A stretch of DNA of 64,000 nucleotides. Source: Chryseobacterium sp. OV279. Lineage in GTDB: Bacteria; Bacteroidota; Bacteroidia; Flavobacteriales; Weeksellaceae. Positions 35,847-44,692 of this stretch are shown here, piece by piece; within the stretch, counting starts at the first letter, position 1; each line of letters starts with the position of its first letter. The stretch covers positions 1,289,435 through 1,353,434 of the forward strand of contig NZ_FQUD01000001.1 of NCBI RefSeq assembly GCF_900128945.1, read 5' to 3'. The notes under the pieces were generated by a model. That model made no database searches. It saw only the letters and a program-made list of their open reading frames with translations, and was not told the origin of the DNA. The translations under genes and the position numbers were made by a program.

Positions 35847-36845
35847 ATGAACACACTTGAACTACTCAACAAAAAATTTAATTACCCGTTCCCGACATTA
35901 AAGAACCCCCATGCAGACCAGTTGCAGGAAATTACTGAAAACCAATGGATAGACGGGGAGTATCTGTGGCTCTATGAGCAGAACCCAGATCTTCGTAAAA
36001 AGTATAAGAAAACCAAAACGGCCCATATTGCTGCTCAGTGGTTTCCAACTGCATCACTTGAACGTTTTAAGCCTATTTGCAGACTGATGTTGTGGACGTT
36101 GTACAATGATGATCTTTATGAGGAAAGCGTATCCGATGATATTAGAAAAATACACACCCAATCGGTTGCAGTTCTCAATGGTGAAATAAGCGCTGCAGAA
36201 TCTACCATACCATTGGGAGCTATGCTGGCCTCATTAAGGCAGGAGTTGCTTCAGTTTATTCCTGAGGAATCTATCGTCAGGTTTACAAAGATGATCAGCA
36301 GATATTTTACCGGACTGGAGACTGAGCTTACTTACAAGGAAAAAAAAATGTTTCCGACCATAGAAGAATGCATTGCATTAAGAGAAAACTCAATCTGCCT
36401 GTACCCCTTTCTTCAACTTACAGAGGTGGAAACGGGAATCATTTTACCACCTGAAATCCATGAGCATCCGGTGATCTGCCGTCTGCAGACCCTGGCCTGT
36501 CATCTGGTTACCTATTTCAACGAAGTGCAGTCAGTTGTGAAAGACGAGGCAACGGACAGTGTGTATTACAATATTGTGAAAGTCATCCAGCACGAACGTC
36601 AGATTTCCCTGGAAGATGCCTGCCTGGAAGATCTGCGTCTCCATAATGAAGATCTGAAAGAGTTTGTAGCCCTGCAGGCTTCTTTACCGGATTTTGGGAT
36701 CTGGCAGGATGCGGTTGTCAATTGGGTCCATTACATGAGCATGGTTCTGAGCGGATGGAAAAACATCTCTACCAAACTTGGCCGTTACAATGCCATGGAA
36801 TTTCCGGAAGCCAGAGAACTGAAAGAAAAGCTGAACCAAATATAA
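35847..36845 (+). CDS. Class I terpene synthase 1
   Basis: A 332-aa bacterial class I terpene cyclase. The Asp-rich motif is NDDLYEE (Asp88, Asp89, Glu92), the pyrophosphate sensor Arg is near Arg179, and the NSE-like triad reads NEVQSVVKD (Asn225, Ser229, Asp233). A terminal RY (LGRY near 318) is present. Compared with the canonical NDxxSxxxE, Asp226 is Glu and Glu233 is Asp, which is unusual and might change metal binding or product. Length matches bacterial sesqui- and diterpene synthases; product cannot be read from the sequence. Chryseobacterium species are known to carry synthases of this type. It is followed after 59 bp by a paralogue with the same motif spacing. Confidence 0.85.
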   Translation: MNTLELLNKKFNYPFPTLKNPHADQLQEITENQWIDGEYLWLYEQNPDLRKKYKKTKTAHIAAQWFPTASLERFKPICRLMLWTLYNDDLYEESVSDDIRKIHTQSVAVLNGEISAAESTIPLGAMLASLRQELLQFIPEESIVRFTKMISRYFTGLETELTYKEKKMFPTIEECIALRENSICLYPFLQLTEVETGIILPPEIHEHPVICRLQTLACHLVTYFNEVQSVVKDEATDSVYYNIVKVIQHERQISLEDACLEDLRLHNEDLKEFVALQASLPDFGIWQDAVVNWVHYMSMVLSGWKNISTKLGRYNAMEFPEARELKEKLNQI

Positions 36846-36904
36846 AAAAGACTTTAAAGAGGAATACACTTATAACTAATCTACAAACTTAAAACTTAAA
36901 CAAG

Positions 36905-37906
36905 ATGAAACCGGAAGAATATAATTCAAAAGACTATCTGCCCCGTGGTCATTATCCATGGCCAGACCTTATCAATCCGCATGCAGAACAGATGGGAAAA
37001 GATATGGATGGATGGATCGACAATGACTACACTTTCCTGACGGAAAAACAACGAAAAACGTACAAAAGAATGAGGCTTCATATGTGCACCGCGCGTATGT
37101 GGCCGGACTTAACCTATGAGCAGACTATTCCCTGTAACAGATTTATGCTTCAGTACGTGGCTCTTGATGATCAGGTGGAAAATTCCTCGCTGGAGGAAAT
37201 CCAACAGCTACGGACCCGTTGTGTAGACATTCTAAGAGGAGCAGAGCCAAAACCGGAAGAAAATGCACTTTATCAGCATATGGCGTTGATCAGAGATGAA
37301 TTCCGTGCTTTGATGCCCGATATATGGGTTGAACGCTTTATTTATTATTTTTATCAATCTTTCAGATATGGAATCGAATTGGAGTATCCTTATAAAATAG
37401 CCCAACGTCCTCCATCACTCACGCTTTTCAAAACCATTCGTGAATATTCTGTTCTCATGCGCCCCTATCTGATCTTGGGTGAGATTGAATCAGGTCTTAT
37501 ACTTCCCGAACATATTTTTGAGCATATTGTCGTTCAGAAAATGATATCTCATTTAACCCTGGTTGTTGCGTGGCAGAATGATATTCACTCTCTGCCGAAA
37601 GAAATGGCGAAGGGAACAGAAGTTTTCAACCTGGTTTTTGTATTGCAGCAAGAATATAATCTCTCACTCAAGGATGCCTGCGAACAGGCATTTCAAATCC
37701 ATAATGAAGAATTGGCCAAAGTACTTGCCTTACATGCTGAGTACCGCGAGTTCGGTGAATATCAGGAACACGTAGACAAATTTGTGTATTACGCGGGAGT
37801 TGGACTTCAGGGAGTGAATTCTTTTTATCTGGAAACTGAAAGATACCAGCATGGAGGAGTGGGATTTGCCTGGCCGGAAATCAGTAATGATATGAAAACG
37901 ATTTAA
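36905..37906 (+). CDS. Class I terpene synthase 2
   Basis: A 333-aa paralogue of the preceding gene with canonical motifs at identical residue positions: DDQVE (Asp88, Asp89, Glu92), sensor Arg179, and NDIHSLPKE (Asn225, Ser229, Glu233) followed by a conserved Lys. A C-terminal ERY is present. Keeping all key residues, it should be an active cyclase converting a linear prenyl diphosphate to a cyclic hydrocarbon or alcohol. The two genes form a tandem pair with a 59-bp gap and a downstream terminator at 38012. No prenyltransferase, P450 or methyltransferase is adjacent, so the product is probably released unmodified, or modified by genes elsewhere. Confidence 0.88.
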   Translation: MKPEEYNSKDYLPRGHYPWPDLINPHAEQMGKDMDGWIDNDYTFLTEKQRKTYKRMRLHMCTARMWPDLTYEQTIPCNRFMLQYVALDDQVENSSLEEIQQLRTRCVDILRGAEPKPEENALYQHMALIRDEFRALMPDIWVERFIYYFYQSFRYGIELEYPYKIAQRPPSLTLFKTIREYSVLMRPYLILGEIESGLILPEHIFEHIVVQKMISHLTLVVAWQNDIHSLPKEMAKGTEVFNLVFVLQQEYNLSLKDACEQAFQIHNEELAKVLALHAEYREFGEYQEHVDKFVYYAGVGLQGVNSFYLETERYQHGGVGFAWPEISNDMKTI

Positions 37907-38011
37907 AATTGATAAAAAAATAAAAACCATGAAAGAAGAATTAATGGTTCCAAAATGTGATAACCTTTTTGTTTGAAAATAATCTTGAGTATTTTATAAT
38001 TACAACCAGAG

Positions 38012-38045
38012 ACAGCAAAGGCGTAAAGTTTTTGCTGTTTTTATT
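38012..38045 (+). terminator. Terminator of the terpene synthase pair
   Basis: ACAGCAAA (38012-38019) pairs perfectly with TTTGCTGT (38031-38038) and TTTTATTTT follows. Confidence 0.75.
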
Positions 38046-38152
38046 TTCCCTTGATGAATTCATCCTGAAAAACGAAACCCTAGTAAATTACGTTCCCGGA
38101 ATCAATACAATATTTTAAAAAACTTATCTTCGCATCTTATAAACTTGATGAT

Positions 38153-38698
38153 ATGAAAAAAATAGTAATCCTTGCCTCAGTAGCCCTCATCCTAAATTCA
38201 TGCGTTGTATCCACCGCTGCCAAAGTGGTAAAAGGAGCCGTTAATGTAAGCTACAAAGCGGTAAAAGGAACTGTCAACGGGATCAGCTGGGCCGTAAGCA
38301 AAGCCAAAGGAAAAATAGATGAAGACCGTGTGGATGGGACCTGGAAAGTAGTAGGGGCGTACAAAGGATCTTTTGAAGACTTTACGAATGATCAGAATCC
38401 GGAAAGCTCTTTTACTTCAGACTGTGCGGAAGGTTTCGATCAGATTATTTTCAAAGCCAAAAAATCCAAATTCAAACCGGTACACTGCAGTGCTGAAAAA
38501 GAAGACTGGGTAAAATATTCAATGGAATTCGGGAAAAATCCTGTGACCAAAGAAAAGGAAAACTATATTGAGTACAATTCCAATAATTATATTTCAGTAA
38601 TTGATGTCAACAACAAAACCATGGTACTGGAAGGAAATCTGATGCCTAAACTGGCATTTTCCGGGGCTAAATTATATCTGTTGGAAAAAGTAAAATAG
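38153..38698 (+). CDS. Hypothetical lipoprotein
   Basis: The 181-aa protein has a lipoprotein signal peptide with lipobox LNSC (Cys17). It then carries a stretch of near-repeats, AAKVVKGAVNVSYKAVKGTVNGISWAVSKAKG in outline (about residues 22-53), which would form an amphipathic beta or helical surface. The C-terminal domain (about 60-181) starts DGTWKVVGAYKG, a lipocalin-like opening, and could be a small beta-barrel. It is monocistronic between two terminator regions. Function is unknown; an envelope role is expected from the lipobox. Confidence 0.8.
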   Translation: MKKIVILASVALILNSCVVSTAAKVVKGAVNVSYKAVKGTVNGISWAVSKAKGKIDEDRVDGTWKVVGAYKGSFEDFTNDQNPESSFTSDCAEGFDQIIFKAKKSKFKPVHCSAEKEDWVKYSMEFGKNPVTKEKENYIEYNSNNYISVIDVNNKTMVLEGNLMPKLAFSGAKLYLLEKVK

Positions 38699-38850
38699 AA
38701 AAGCGGAACATTATTCTTCTTGAATTCTGATAAACAGAAAACCTTTCCGTTAAACTTAAACGTAAATCATAATACTTTAACAAACATTGTAACCTATCCT
38801 CGATAAATTTTTGTTCTTTTGCAAAATAGTTTTAATTTTTAAATAATTGC

Positions 38851-39996
38851 ATGTCGAAGTTCGATGAAATCAGGCCTTTCTATGATAGTGAAGTGAATGA
38901 AGCATTACGGGGAATAGCCCGTGATCCTATGATGAAAGCGCTGATGGGTTTCACCTTTCCTGATGTTGATAAACAGGTTTGGCGTGAACAGTTTAAAAAT
39001 ATTCATTCTACAAGTGATTTCCAGCACAATTTTATTGCCCACACCATTCGTCAGATTCTGGCGAAGAGCTCGGAAGGTTTAACGACTTCCGGGTTTGATC
39101 AGCTGGATAAAAACACTCCTTATCTTTTCGTTTCCAATCACCGGGATATTGTTTTGGATACTTCGCTGTTGAATCTGGTATTGCTGGAAAAGGAATTTAT
39201 CATGACCTCTTCCGCGATCGGGGACAATCTTGTTCAAAAAACATTTTTACATGTACTGGCCAAACTGAACCGTAACTTTTTAGTTCAGAGAGGATTGCCG
39301 ATCCGTGAACAGCTTAAGAGTTCCCAGATCATGTCCGAGTATATCGAGCAGCTTTTACACGTTGAAAAACGCTCCGTTTGGATTGCCCAGCGTGAAGGCC
39401 GTACCAAAGACGGAAATGATGCTACCCAACAGGGCGTCCTGAAAATGCTTGCCATGGCAGCCGGAGATCTTTCTCTGACCGATTATTTTAAAACACTCAA
39501 AATCGTTCCTATATCCATCTCTTATGAATATGATCCTACCGATTCCTTAAAAATGCCTCAGCTTCTGGCCAAACACCGGGATGAAGAGTATGTTAAAGGG
39601 AAAGATGAAGATTTTATGACCATGTTGAGTGGCGTATTGGGACAAAAGAAAAGAATTCATCTGCATGCCGGTACTGTACTGGATAAAGAACTGGATGATA
39701 TTGCGGTGAACTTTGAAAACAAAAATAAGCAGCTGCAGGCGATTGCCCAGATCATTGACGACTCAATTATACAAAACTATAAGCTTTGGCCGACCAAGTT
39801 TATTGCCTATGACCTGCTTCATCAGACTGATACCTACGCATCAGAATATACGGAACAGGAAAAGCAATTGTTTGTGCGCAGACTTGATATGCGCATCGAC
39901 CCTTGTGATGCCGTTTCAAAAGAATTTTTCTTAGCGATGTACGCTAATCCTCTGATCAATAAAATGAAGTATGAGGGGAATTCTTCAATAGATTAG
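38851..39996 (+). CDS. 1-acylglycerol-3-phosphate acyltransferase-like protein
   Basis: The 381-aa protein belongs to the PlsB/PlsC acyltransferase superfamily. The motif NHRDIVLD (His97, Asp103) replaces the usual NHxxxxD, and the later motifs REGRTKDG (about 181-188) and VPISISYEYDP (about 211-221) correspond to the EGxR and VPV motifs. The unusual extra residue between His and Asp is shared, from memory, by a Flavobacteriia family of this length (PlsC proteins are normally about 240 aa). It has a soluble N-terminus and no clear signal peptide. It probably acylates a glycerolipid or another lipid acceptor at the inner membrane. It stands alone and shows no sign of coupling with the neighbouring genes. 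Confidence 0.75.
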   Translation: MSKFDEIRPFYDSEVNEALRGIARDPMMKALMGFTFPDVDKQVWREQFKNIHSTSDFQHNFIAHTIRQILAKSSEGLTTSGFDQLDKNTPYLFVSNHRDIVLDTSLLNLVLLEKEFIMTSSAIGDNLVQKTFLHVLAKLNRNFLVQRGLPIREQLKSSQIMSEYIEQLLHVEKRSVWIAQREGRTKDGNDATQQGVLKMLAMAAGDLSLTDYFKTLKIVPISISYEYDPTDSLKMPQLLAKHRDEEYVKGKDEDFMTMLSGVLGQKKRIHLHAGTVLDKELDDIAVNFENKNKQLQAIAQIIDDSIIQNYKLWPTKFIAYDLLHQTDTYASEYTEQEKQLFVRRLDMRIDPCDAVSKEFFLAMYANPLINKMKYEGNSSID

Positions 39997-40079
39997 ACAT
40001 TCAAAAAGCTTTTACATTTTTTGGTAAGGAAATCTCTCGCAGATTTCCCGGATTGCACAGATTTTATTGCTGGAAATAT

Positions 40080-40352
40080 AAAAATCTCTGATTTTTTTTA
40101 AGCTTATGTAAACTTTATACATTAAGCTTTTAACTTAAAAAATAACTTAAGTGTTTAAAAACTTTTGTGCCTTTTGTGGTTGGTATTTTTTAACCACTGA
40201 TTGCACTGATTTTCACAGATGTTTGAGGTTATTTTCTATTTGTCATTATAAAAATCGATGATTTTTGAAAGAACTTATGTGATCTTCCTGTTCGCAAAGC
40301 TTTTACTTAAAAGTAACTTAAGTGGTACGAAACTTTTGTGCCTTTTGTGGTT
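40080..40352. repeat. Two imperfect direct copies of a roughly 100-bp intergenic repeat
   Basis: Copies at 40080-40181 and 40250-40352 share AACTTAAGTG, AAACTTTTGTGCC and TTTTGTGGTT blocks in the same order, with a period of about 170 bp. This type of word recurs between genes in Chryseobacterium-like genomes. Confidence 0.7.
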
Positions 40353-40633
40353 AAAAAAAGGTGATGAATGTTTAAACGATTAAGATTCATTTTAAGAATA
40401 TTAAGGAAAACTTCGCTGTTAGCAATACAGCTTAAAAAAATCTTTTGATTTTTCTTAATGTTCCTTACCTCCTTCACTAATCTTAATGTTTCAAAAAATA
40501 TTTCACTGTCAATTTGTACAGAATTGGAATGTGTTCCATTTAAATAATTCACTTTTTAAAAACAAGCAAAATGATTTATATCAATTATTTTAAATTATTC
40601 TAAATAAAATTAGCAAAGCTGTTTTGAGGCTCC

Positions 40634-40641
40634 TAACTTTG
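40634..40641 (+). promoter_or_regulatory. Candidate -7 element TAACTTTG of the uptake operon
   Basis: It matches TAnnTTTG and lies 18 bp before the ATG at 40660, giving a short leader. No clear -33 TTG at the usual spacing was seen. Confidence 0.45.
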
Positions 40642-40659
40642 CCGGAAGAATAATGCTTG

Positions 40660-43455
40660 ATGTTAAATAATGTTTCAAAATTTACTTTTAAATTCCAATT
40701 TTTCAGTTTTCTTTTCTTCTTTCTTACCCTTTCTACGTTCAAATCACAGGACAGAAGTGTGACCATTACTTTTGAGGTTAAAGACCATACTTTTGGATCT
40801 GTCCAGGGTTCGGAAATCCAAATACAGTCGGATGAAAACCAATATAAAATTTTCACTAATGATAAAGGGATAGCCGTACTTCAAGCAGTTCCGGGCAGTT
40901 ATAAAGTGGAAATCCGAAAGAATAACAATCTTGGATATTCCAATACAATAACAGTTACTAAAGCGGAAACTTTTACCGCTTATCTCACCGAAAAGATCAA
41001 CAGTATCGAAGAAGTGGTGATTACTGCCAAAGAAGGGAAGGGCCTGACTTCATCGTCTATAATCAGTCAGCGGGCGATGCAGCACCTTCAGCCTTCGAGT
41101 TTTACCGACCTTTTGGAACTGCTTCCCGGTGGAAGATCCGGTGATCCGGTTTTGAACCAGGTCAATAAAATCCATCTCCGGGAAACGGGAAATCCGGGAA
41201 GTGATTATAATACTTCATCTATGGGAACGACGTTTCTGGTGGATGGTGCTCCATTGAATTCAGGGGCAAACCTTCAATATACCTACGATTTTTTAGATAA
41301 AAGCAATACCGGTCTGAAAAGAAGGCTGAATATCACAAGCGGTGTGGATATGCGGAGTATTTCTACCGATCAGATCGAAAGTGTGGAAATACTGCGGGGA
41401 ATTCCTTCTGTGGTCTATGGAAACCTGACCTCAGGAATTGTAAAGATCACCAATAAATCAGGATACTCCAAGTGGAAAGCACGATTTAAAGCAGATGGTT
41501 ACAGCAAACTTTTCGCACTAAGCAAAGGTTTTGAAAACAAAGAAGGTGACCTGAAAATTAATACCGGTCTGGATTATCTGGATGCGAAATCTGACCCAAG
41601 AGACAGACTTGAAAACTACAAAAGAATCACTGCGAATCTGGCGGTTTCCAAAGACAAAAAATATGACAAAGGAACTTTCAGGTGGCAGTCTCATCTGAGC
41701 TACAATGGTTCTCTCGACGGTTCAAAGTCTGATCCTGATGTAGATTTGTCTGAACTGAATTCTTATGAAGTGAATAATCATATGTTCAGTTTGTCTAATT
41801 TGATCAGTTACACGAAAACGGAACCTTCATTTTACCGGTCCACAGAAGTTCAGGCGACGGTGAATCAAAGATTTGATAAAATAAAACAGACCAAATTTAT
41901 CCAGCTTGAAAATGCAATGGCTTTTCCCTTATCCAGAACGGAAGGGGAGTATGATGGCTATTATCCGCAGGCTCAATACATTTCGGATTATCAGGTAGAC
42001 GGGAAACCTCTTGATGTATTTGTTAAGATGGTAAACAATTTCCAGCTTGACTATAAGTGGCTTAAAAATGAATTCAATACAGGTTTCGACTGGCAGCTAA
42101 GTAAAAACTGGGGTGGAGGACAGCAGTTCGACATATACAGACCTATTGACCCAAAATCTACGTTCAGACCGCGTGCTTACCGCGATGTTCCGGCTTACAG
42201 TACGGCAGCCTTATTTCTGGAATCCATCAGTACGGTGGATCTGGGTACAAATAAGCTGACGGTGGCATTGGGAATAAGAGGAAACTCGATGCAGAATCTT
42301 CCTTCCAATTTTACAATGAACGGAAAAGTATATGCCGATCCGAGAGCCAATCTTCAGTGGGAATTTCCTTCATTTCAAATGGCCAATAAAAAAGCGCAGA
42401 TCGCTCTAACGCTGGGTTATGGAAAACAAAGTCTCTTTCCGGATCTGAACCTTTTGTACCCGGAACTGGTTTACAAAGATGTTCAGCAGCTGAATTATTT
42501 CCACAACAACGCGAATTATAGAAGGGTGAATTATAAAACCATGATCTATAATCCCCAGAACCCTGAAATAGAACCTGCCGTGAACGAAAAGTTTGAAGCA
42601 AGGATGGATTTCAGTCTGGGACTACACCAGTTATCGGTGACGGTTTTTAAAGAAAATATGGACAATGCTTTCCGTTCTATGAATCAGTATGCGGGATATC
42701 AGTATAAAAAATATGACACATCAGGTCTTAATCATGATGGAATGACTGCGCCACCGGATGTGAATACGCTTCCTTATAAGACGGTCAATGAAAACTTTCT
42801 CTACACAACCCATCGAAATGGAAGCAGAATAGATAAAGAAGGAATAGAGTTTCAATATTCCTCCAACCGTATTCCGGTGATCAATACCCGTTTTACGCTG
42901 AATGGGGCATGGTTCCGCACAAAATACGGAAACAGTATGCCGGTATACAGAACCAGAGATTTAACCATCAACGGAAGACCTTATCCTTACCTCGGACTGT
43001 ACGAAGGCATGGAACCGAATTCCGCCAATGAAGTACTGAATACCAATCTTATGCTGGATACGTATATTCCAAAGCTTGATCTTGTATTTTCATCGTCTTT
43101 TCAGTTTTCATGGTATTCGATGAGGAAACTGTCTCCTATGAACGGCGTTCCCAGCCATTATGTAGATCAGAACGGGAATATATTTCCATTCAATCCGGAA
43201 GCAGTTCAGGGAACCATTCTTGAAAGTTTAATTATTGCTCAGAATAACGATCTCTATAATACCACCAGAAGACCAATAGAAATGAATCTTAATCTGAAAG
43301 TCACCAAAAGCTTCAGAAATAAAGCCATTGTGGTTTCCATGTTTGCGAGCAGGCTGCTCAGTTATTACGCACCTTATTCGGTGAATGGAGTGACCATCAA
43401 CAGAAAAGGAGCTCAGGATCCCTACTTCGGCATGGAGATCAATTTCAATTTATAA
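40660..43455 (+). CDS. TonB-dependent receptor of a metal/haem-type uptake operon
   Basis: A 931-aa outer-membrane protein (start at the ATG 40660; an in-frame TTG lies just upstream). It has an N-terminal signal sequence, a CarboxypepD_reg-like domain (about 30-110), a Plug (SSSIISQRAMQHLQP, then IESVEILRGIPSVVYGNLTSGIVKI in pieces) and a beta-barrel with a typical C-terminus. It heads a co-directional unit with a DUF4876-like lipoprotein (21 bp gap), a DUF6850-like barrel (1 bp gap) and a cytochrome c peroxidase. This fixed four-gene set occurs in Bacteroidetes and is thought to be linked to iron or another redox-active nutrient. The substrate is not known from the sequence. Confidence 0.88.
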   Translation: MLNNVSKFTFKFQFFSFLFFFLTLSTFKSQDRSVTITFEVKDHTFGSVQGSEIQIQSDENQYKIFTNDKGIAVLQAVPGSYKVEIRKNNNLGYSNTITVTKAETFTAYLTEKINSIEEVVITAKEGKGLTSSSIISQRAMQHLQPSSFTDLLELLPGGRSGDPVLNQVNKIHLRETGNPGSDYNTSSMGTTFLVDGAPLNSGANLQYTYDFLDKSNTGLKRRLNITSGVDMRSISTDQIESVEILRGIPSVVYGNLTSGIVKITNKSGYSKWKARFKADGYSKLFALSKGFENKEGDLKINTGLDYLDAKSDPRDRLENYKRITANLAVSKDKKYDKGTFRWQSHLSYNGSLDGSKSDPDVDLSELNSYEVNNHMFSLSNLISYTKTEPSFYRSTEVQATVNQRFDKIKQTKFIQLENAMAFPLSRTEGEYDGYYPQAQYISDYQVDGKPLDVFVKMVNNFQLDYKWLKNEFNTGFDWQLSKNWGGGQQFDIYRPIDPKSTFRPRAYRDVPAYSTAALFLESISTVDLGTNKLTVALGIRGNSMQNLPSNFTMNGKVYADPRANLQWEFPSFQMANKKAQIALTLGYGKQSLFPDLNLLYPELVYKDVQQLNYFHNNANYRRVNYKTMIYNPQNPEIEPAVNEKFEARMDFSLGLHQLSVTVFKENMDNAFRSMNQYAGYQYKKYDTSGLNHDGMTAPPDVNTLPYKTVNENFLYTTHRNGSRIDKEGIEFQYSSNRIPVINTRFTLNGAWFRTKYGNSMPVYRTRDLTINGRPYPYLGLYEGMEPNSANEVLNTNLMLDTYIPKLDLVFSSSFQFSWYSMRKLSPMNGVPSHYVDQNGNIFPFNPEAVQGTILESLIIAQNNDLYNTTRRPIEMNLNLKVTKSFRNKAIVVSMFASRLLSYYAPYSVNGVTINRKGAQDPYFGMEINFNL

Positions 43456-43476
43456 ACAAATTCAATTCAATACACT

Positions 43477-44691
43477 ATGTTAAAACAATTATTACGAACA
43501 CTGATCGTATTATGTGCTTTGGTCAGTTTTACGGCCTGTTCTTCAGATTCAGATTCGCCGGAATCACAGACTTCATTAAAATTGGAACTTAAAGTAGTTC
43601 CCGCAGATATCCACGTTAAAGAATACAAACATCTTACAGTAACTTTCAAAGAACTGAACACCGGATTTACCACGACTCAGGAAATTAAAAACACGAATAC
43701 TTTACAGGTAGTTCTTCCTTCCGGAACCTATCATATGACGGCAGAAGGAACTGTCGTTTACACCAATAATGCCGAACTTACAGAAGCTAAAGTAAGCGGA
43801 GTTCAGACAGGCGTTGTCATCAATGGCAGCGAGGTAAGCAAAACTATTGATTTGGCTTTAAAATCAGGAAGCAGTGATCTTATTCTGGAGGAAGTATTTT
43901 TCACCGGAACCAAAACCCCGCAAGGTGCGATGTATTTCGGGGATCAATACTTTAAAATCACCAACAACACAGACCAGACTTTATATGCGGATGGAATGCT
44001 GTTGATCCAGTCCGCTTTTATGACGAACGAAAAGCAGGATTACACCCCAAATATCATGGCAAGTACCTTATCTGCCGGAGCGATCATTAGAATTCCGGGA
44101 ACAGGAAATACATATCCGGTAAAGGCAGGAGAGTCTATTATCATTGCTGAGGATGCCATCAATCACAAGGAATTTAATAGTTTATCCATTAATCTTTCCA
44201 ATGCCAACTTCCAGATCTTTAAAGAAGATTCAGATGACATCGACAATCCGGCCGTTCCGAAAATGGTCAATGTTTTTGAAAAAATGGTAATTCATACGCA
44301 GGGATATTATGCTTATGCTCTGGCCCGTATGCCTCAGGGAATGACCAGTGATGCTCTGATTGCACAGAATTCATACACCTACCAATATACGCTTACGTTT
44401 GGAGGAGAAACATACCCGATGGATGGAACTGCCGTTAAAATTCCGAATGAATGGATCACAGACGCAGTGAATTTAAGCGTACAGGATTCTTTCCAGTGGC
44501 TGGTGACTTCGCCGTCATTGGATATGGGATGGACTTCGGTAAGTGCATTTGATGGAGATAAAAGCCGTTTCGGAAAATCGGTCCGCAGAAAAGTGATCGG
44601 AAAGAATGTGGAAGGTAAAAATCTTTTTAAAGACACGAACAATTCCACAGCAGATTTTGAACATGGGGTAAAACCTTCATTATTTAACTAA
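43477..44691 (+). CDS. DUF4876-like lipoprotein
   Basis: The 404-aa protein has a lipobox FTAC (Cys21) after a hydrophobic signal, then acidic SDSDSPES. Residues 30-130 form a carboxypeptidase-regulatory-like beta domain (KVVPADIHVKEYKHLTVTFKEL). The rest (about 135-404) contains LILEEVFFTGTKTPQGAMYFGDQYFKI in pieces, typical of DUF4876 proteins that accompany TonB receptors of this operon type. As a surface lipoprotein it may bind the ligand, in the way SusD-like proteins do. Its stop is only 1 bp from the next start, so it is co-translated with the DUF6850-like protein. Confidence 0.82.
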   Translation: MLKQLLRTLIVLCALVSFTACSSDSDSPESQTSLKLELKVVPADIHVKEYKHLTVTFKELNTGFTTTQEIKNTNTLQVVLPSGTYHMTAEGTVVYTNNAELTEAKVSGVQTGVVINGSEVSKTIDLALKSGSSDLILEEVFFTGTKTPQGAMYFGDQYFKITNNTDQTLYADGMLLIQSAFMTNEKQDYTPNIMASTLSAGAIIRIPGTGNTYPVKAGESIIIAEDAINHKEFNSLSINLSNANFQIFKEDSDDIDNPAVPKMVNVFEKMVIHTQGYYAYALARMPQGMTSDALIAQNSYTYQYTLTFGGETYPMDGTAVKIPNEWITDAVNLSVQDSFQWLVTSPSLDMGWTSVSAFDGDKSRFGKSVRRKVIGKNVEGKNLFKDTNNSTADFEHGVKPSLFN

Positions 44692-44692
44692 A

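Larger units (their letters stand above)
39997..40659. other. Repeat-rich intergenic region before the uptake operon
   Basis: A minus-strand frame (40307-40552) crosses repeats and is rejected as coding. The stretch contains two copies of a roughly 100-bp repeat (40080-40181 and 40250-40352), dispersed-repeat words such as CACAGATTTT, and a candidate -7 element at 40634. Confidence 0.5.

Noticed and set aside
40307..40552. 81-aa minus-strand coding frame
   Set aside because: It runs through the 100-bp intergenic repeat and has no recognisable domain; likely chance frame.
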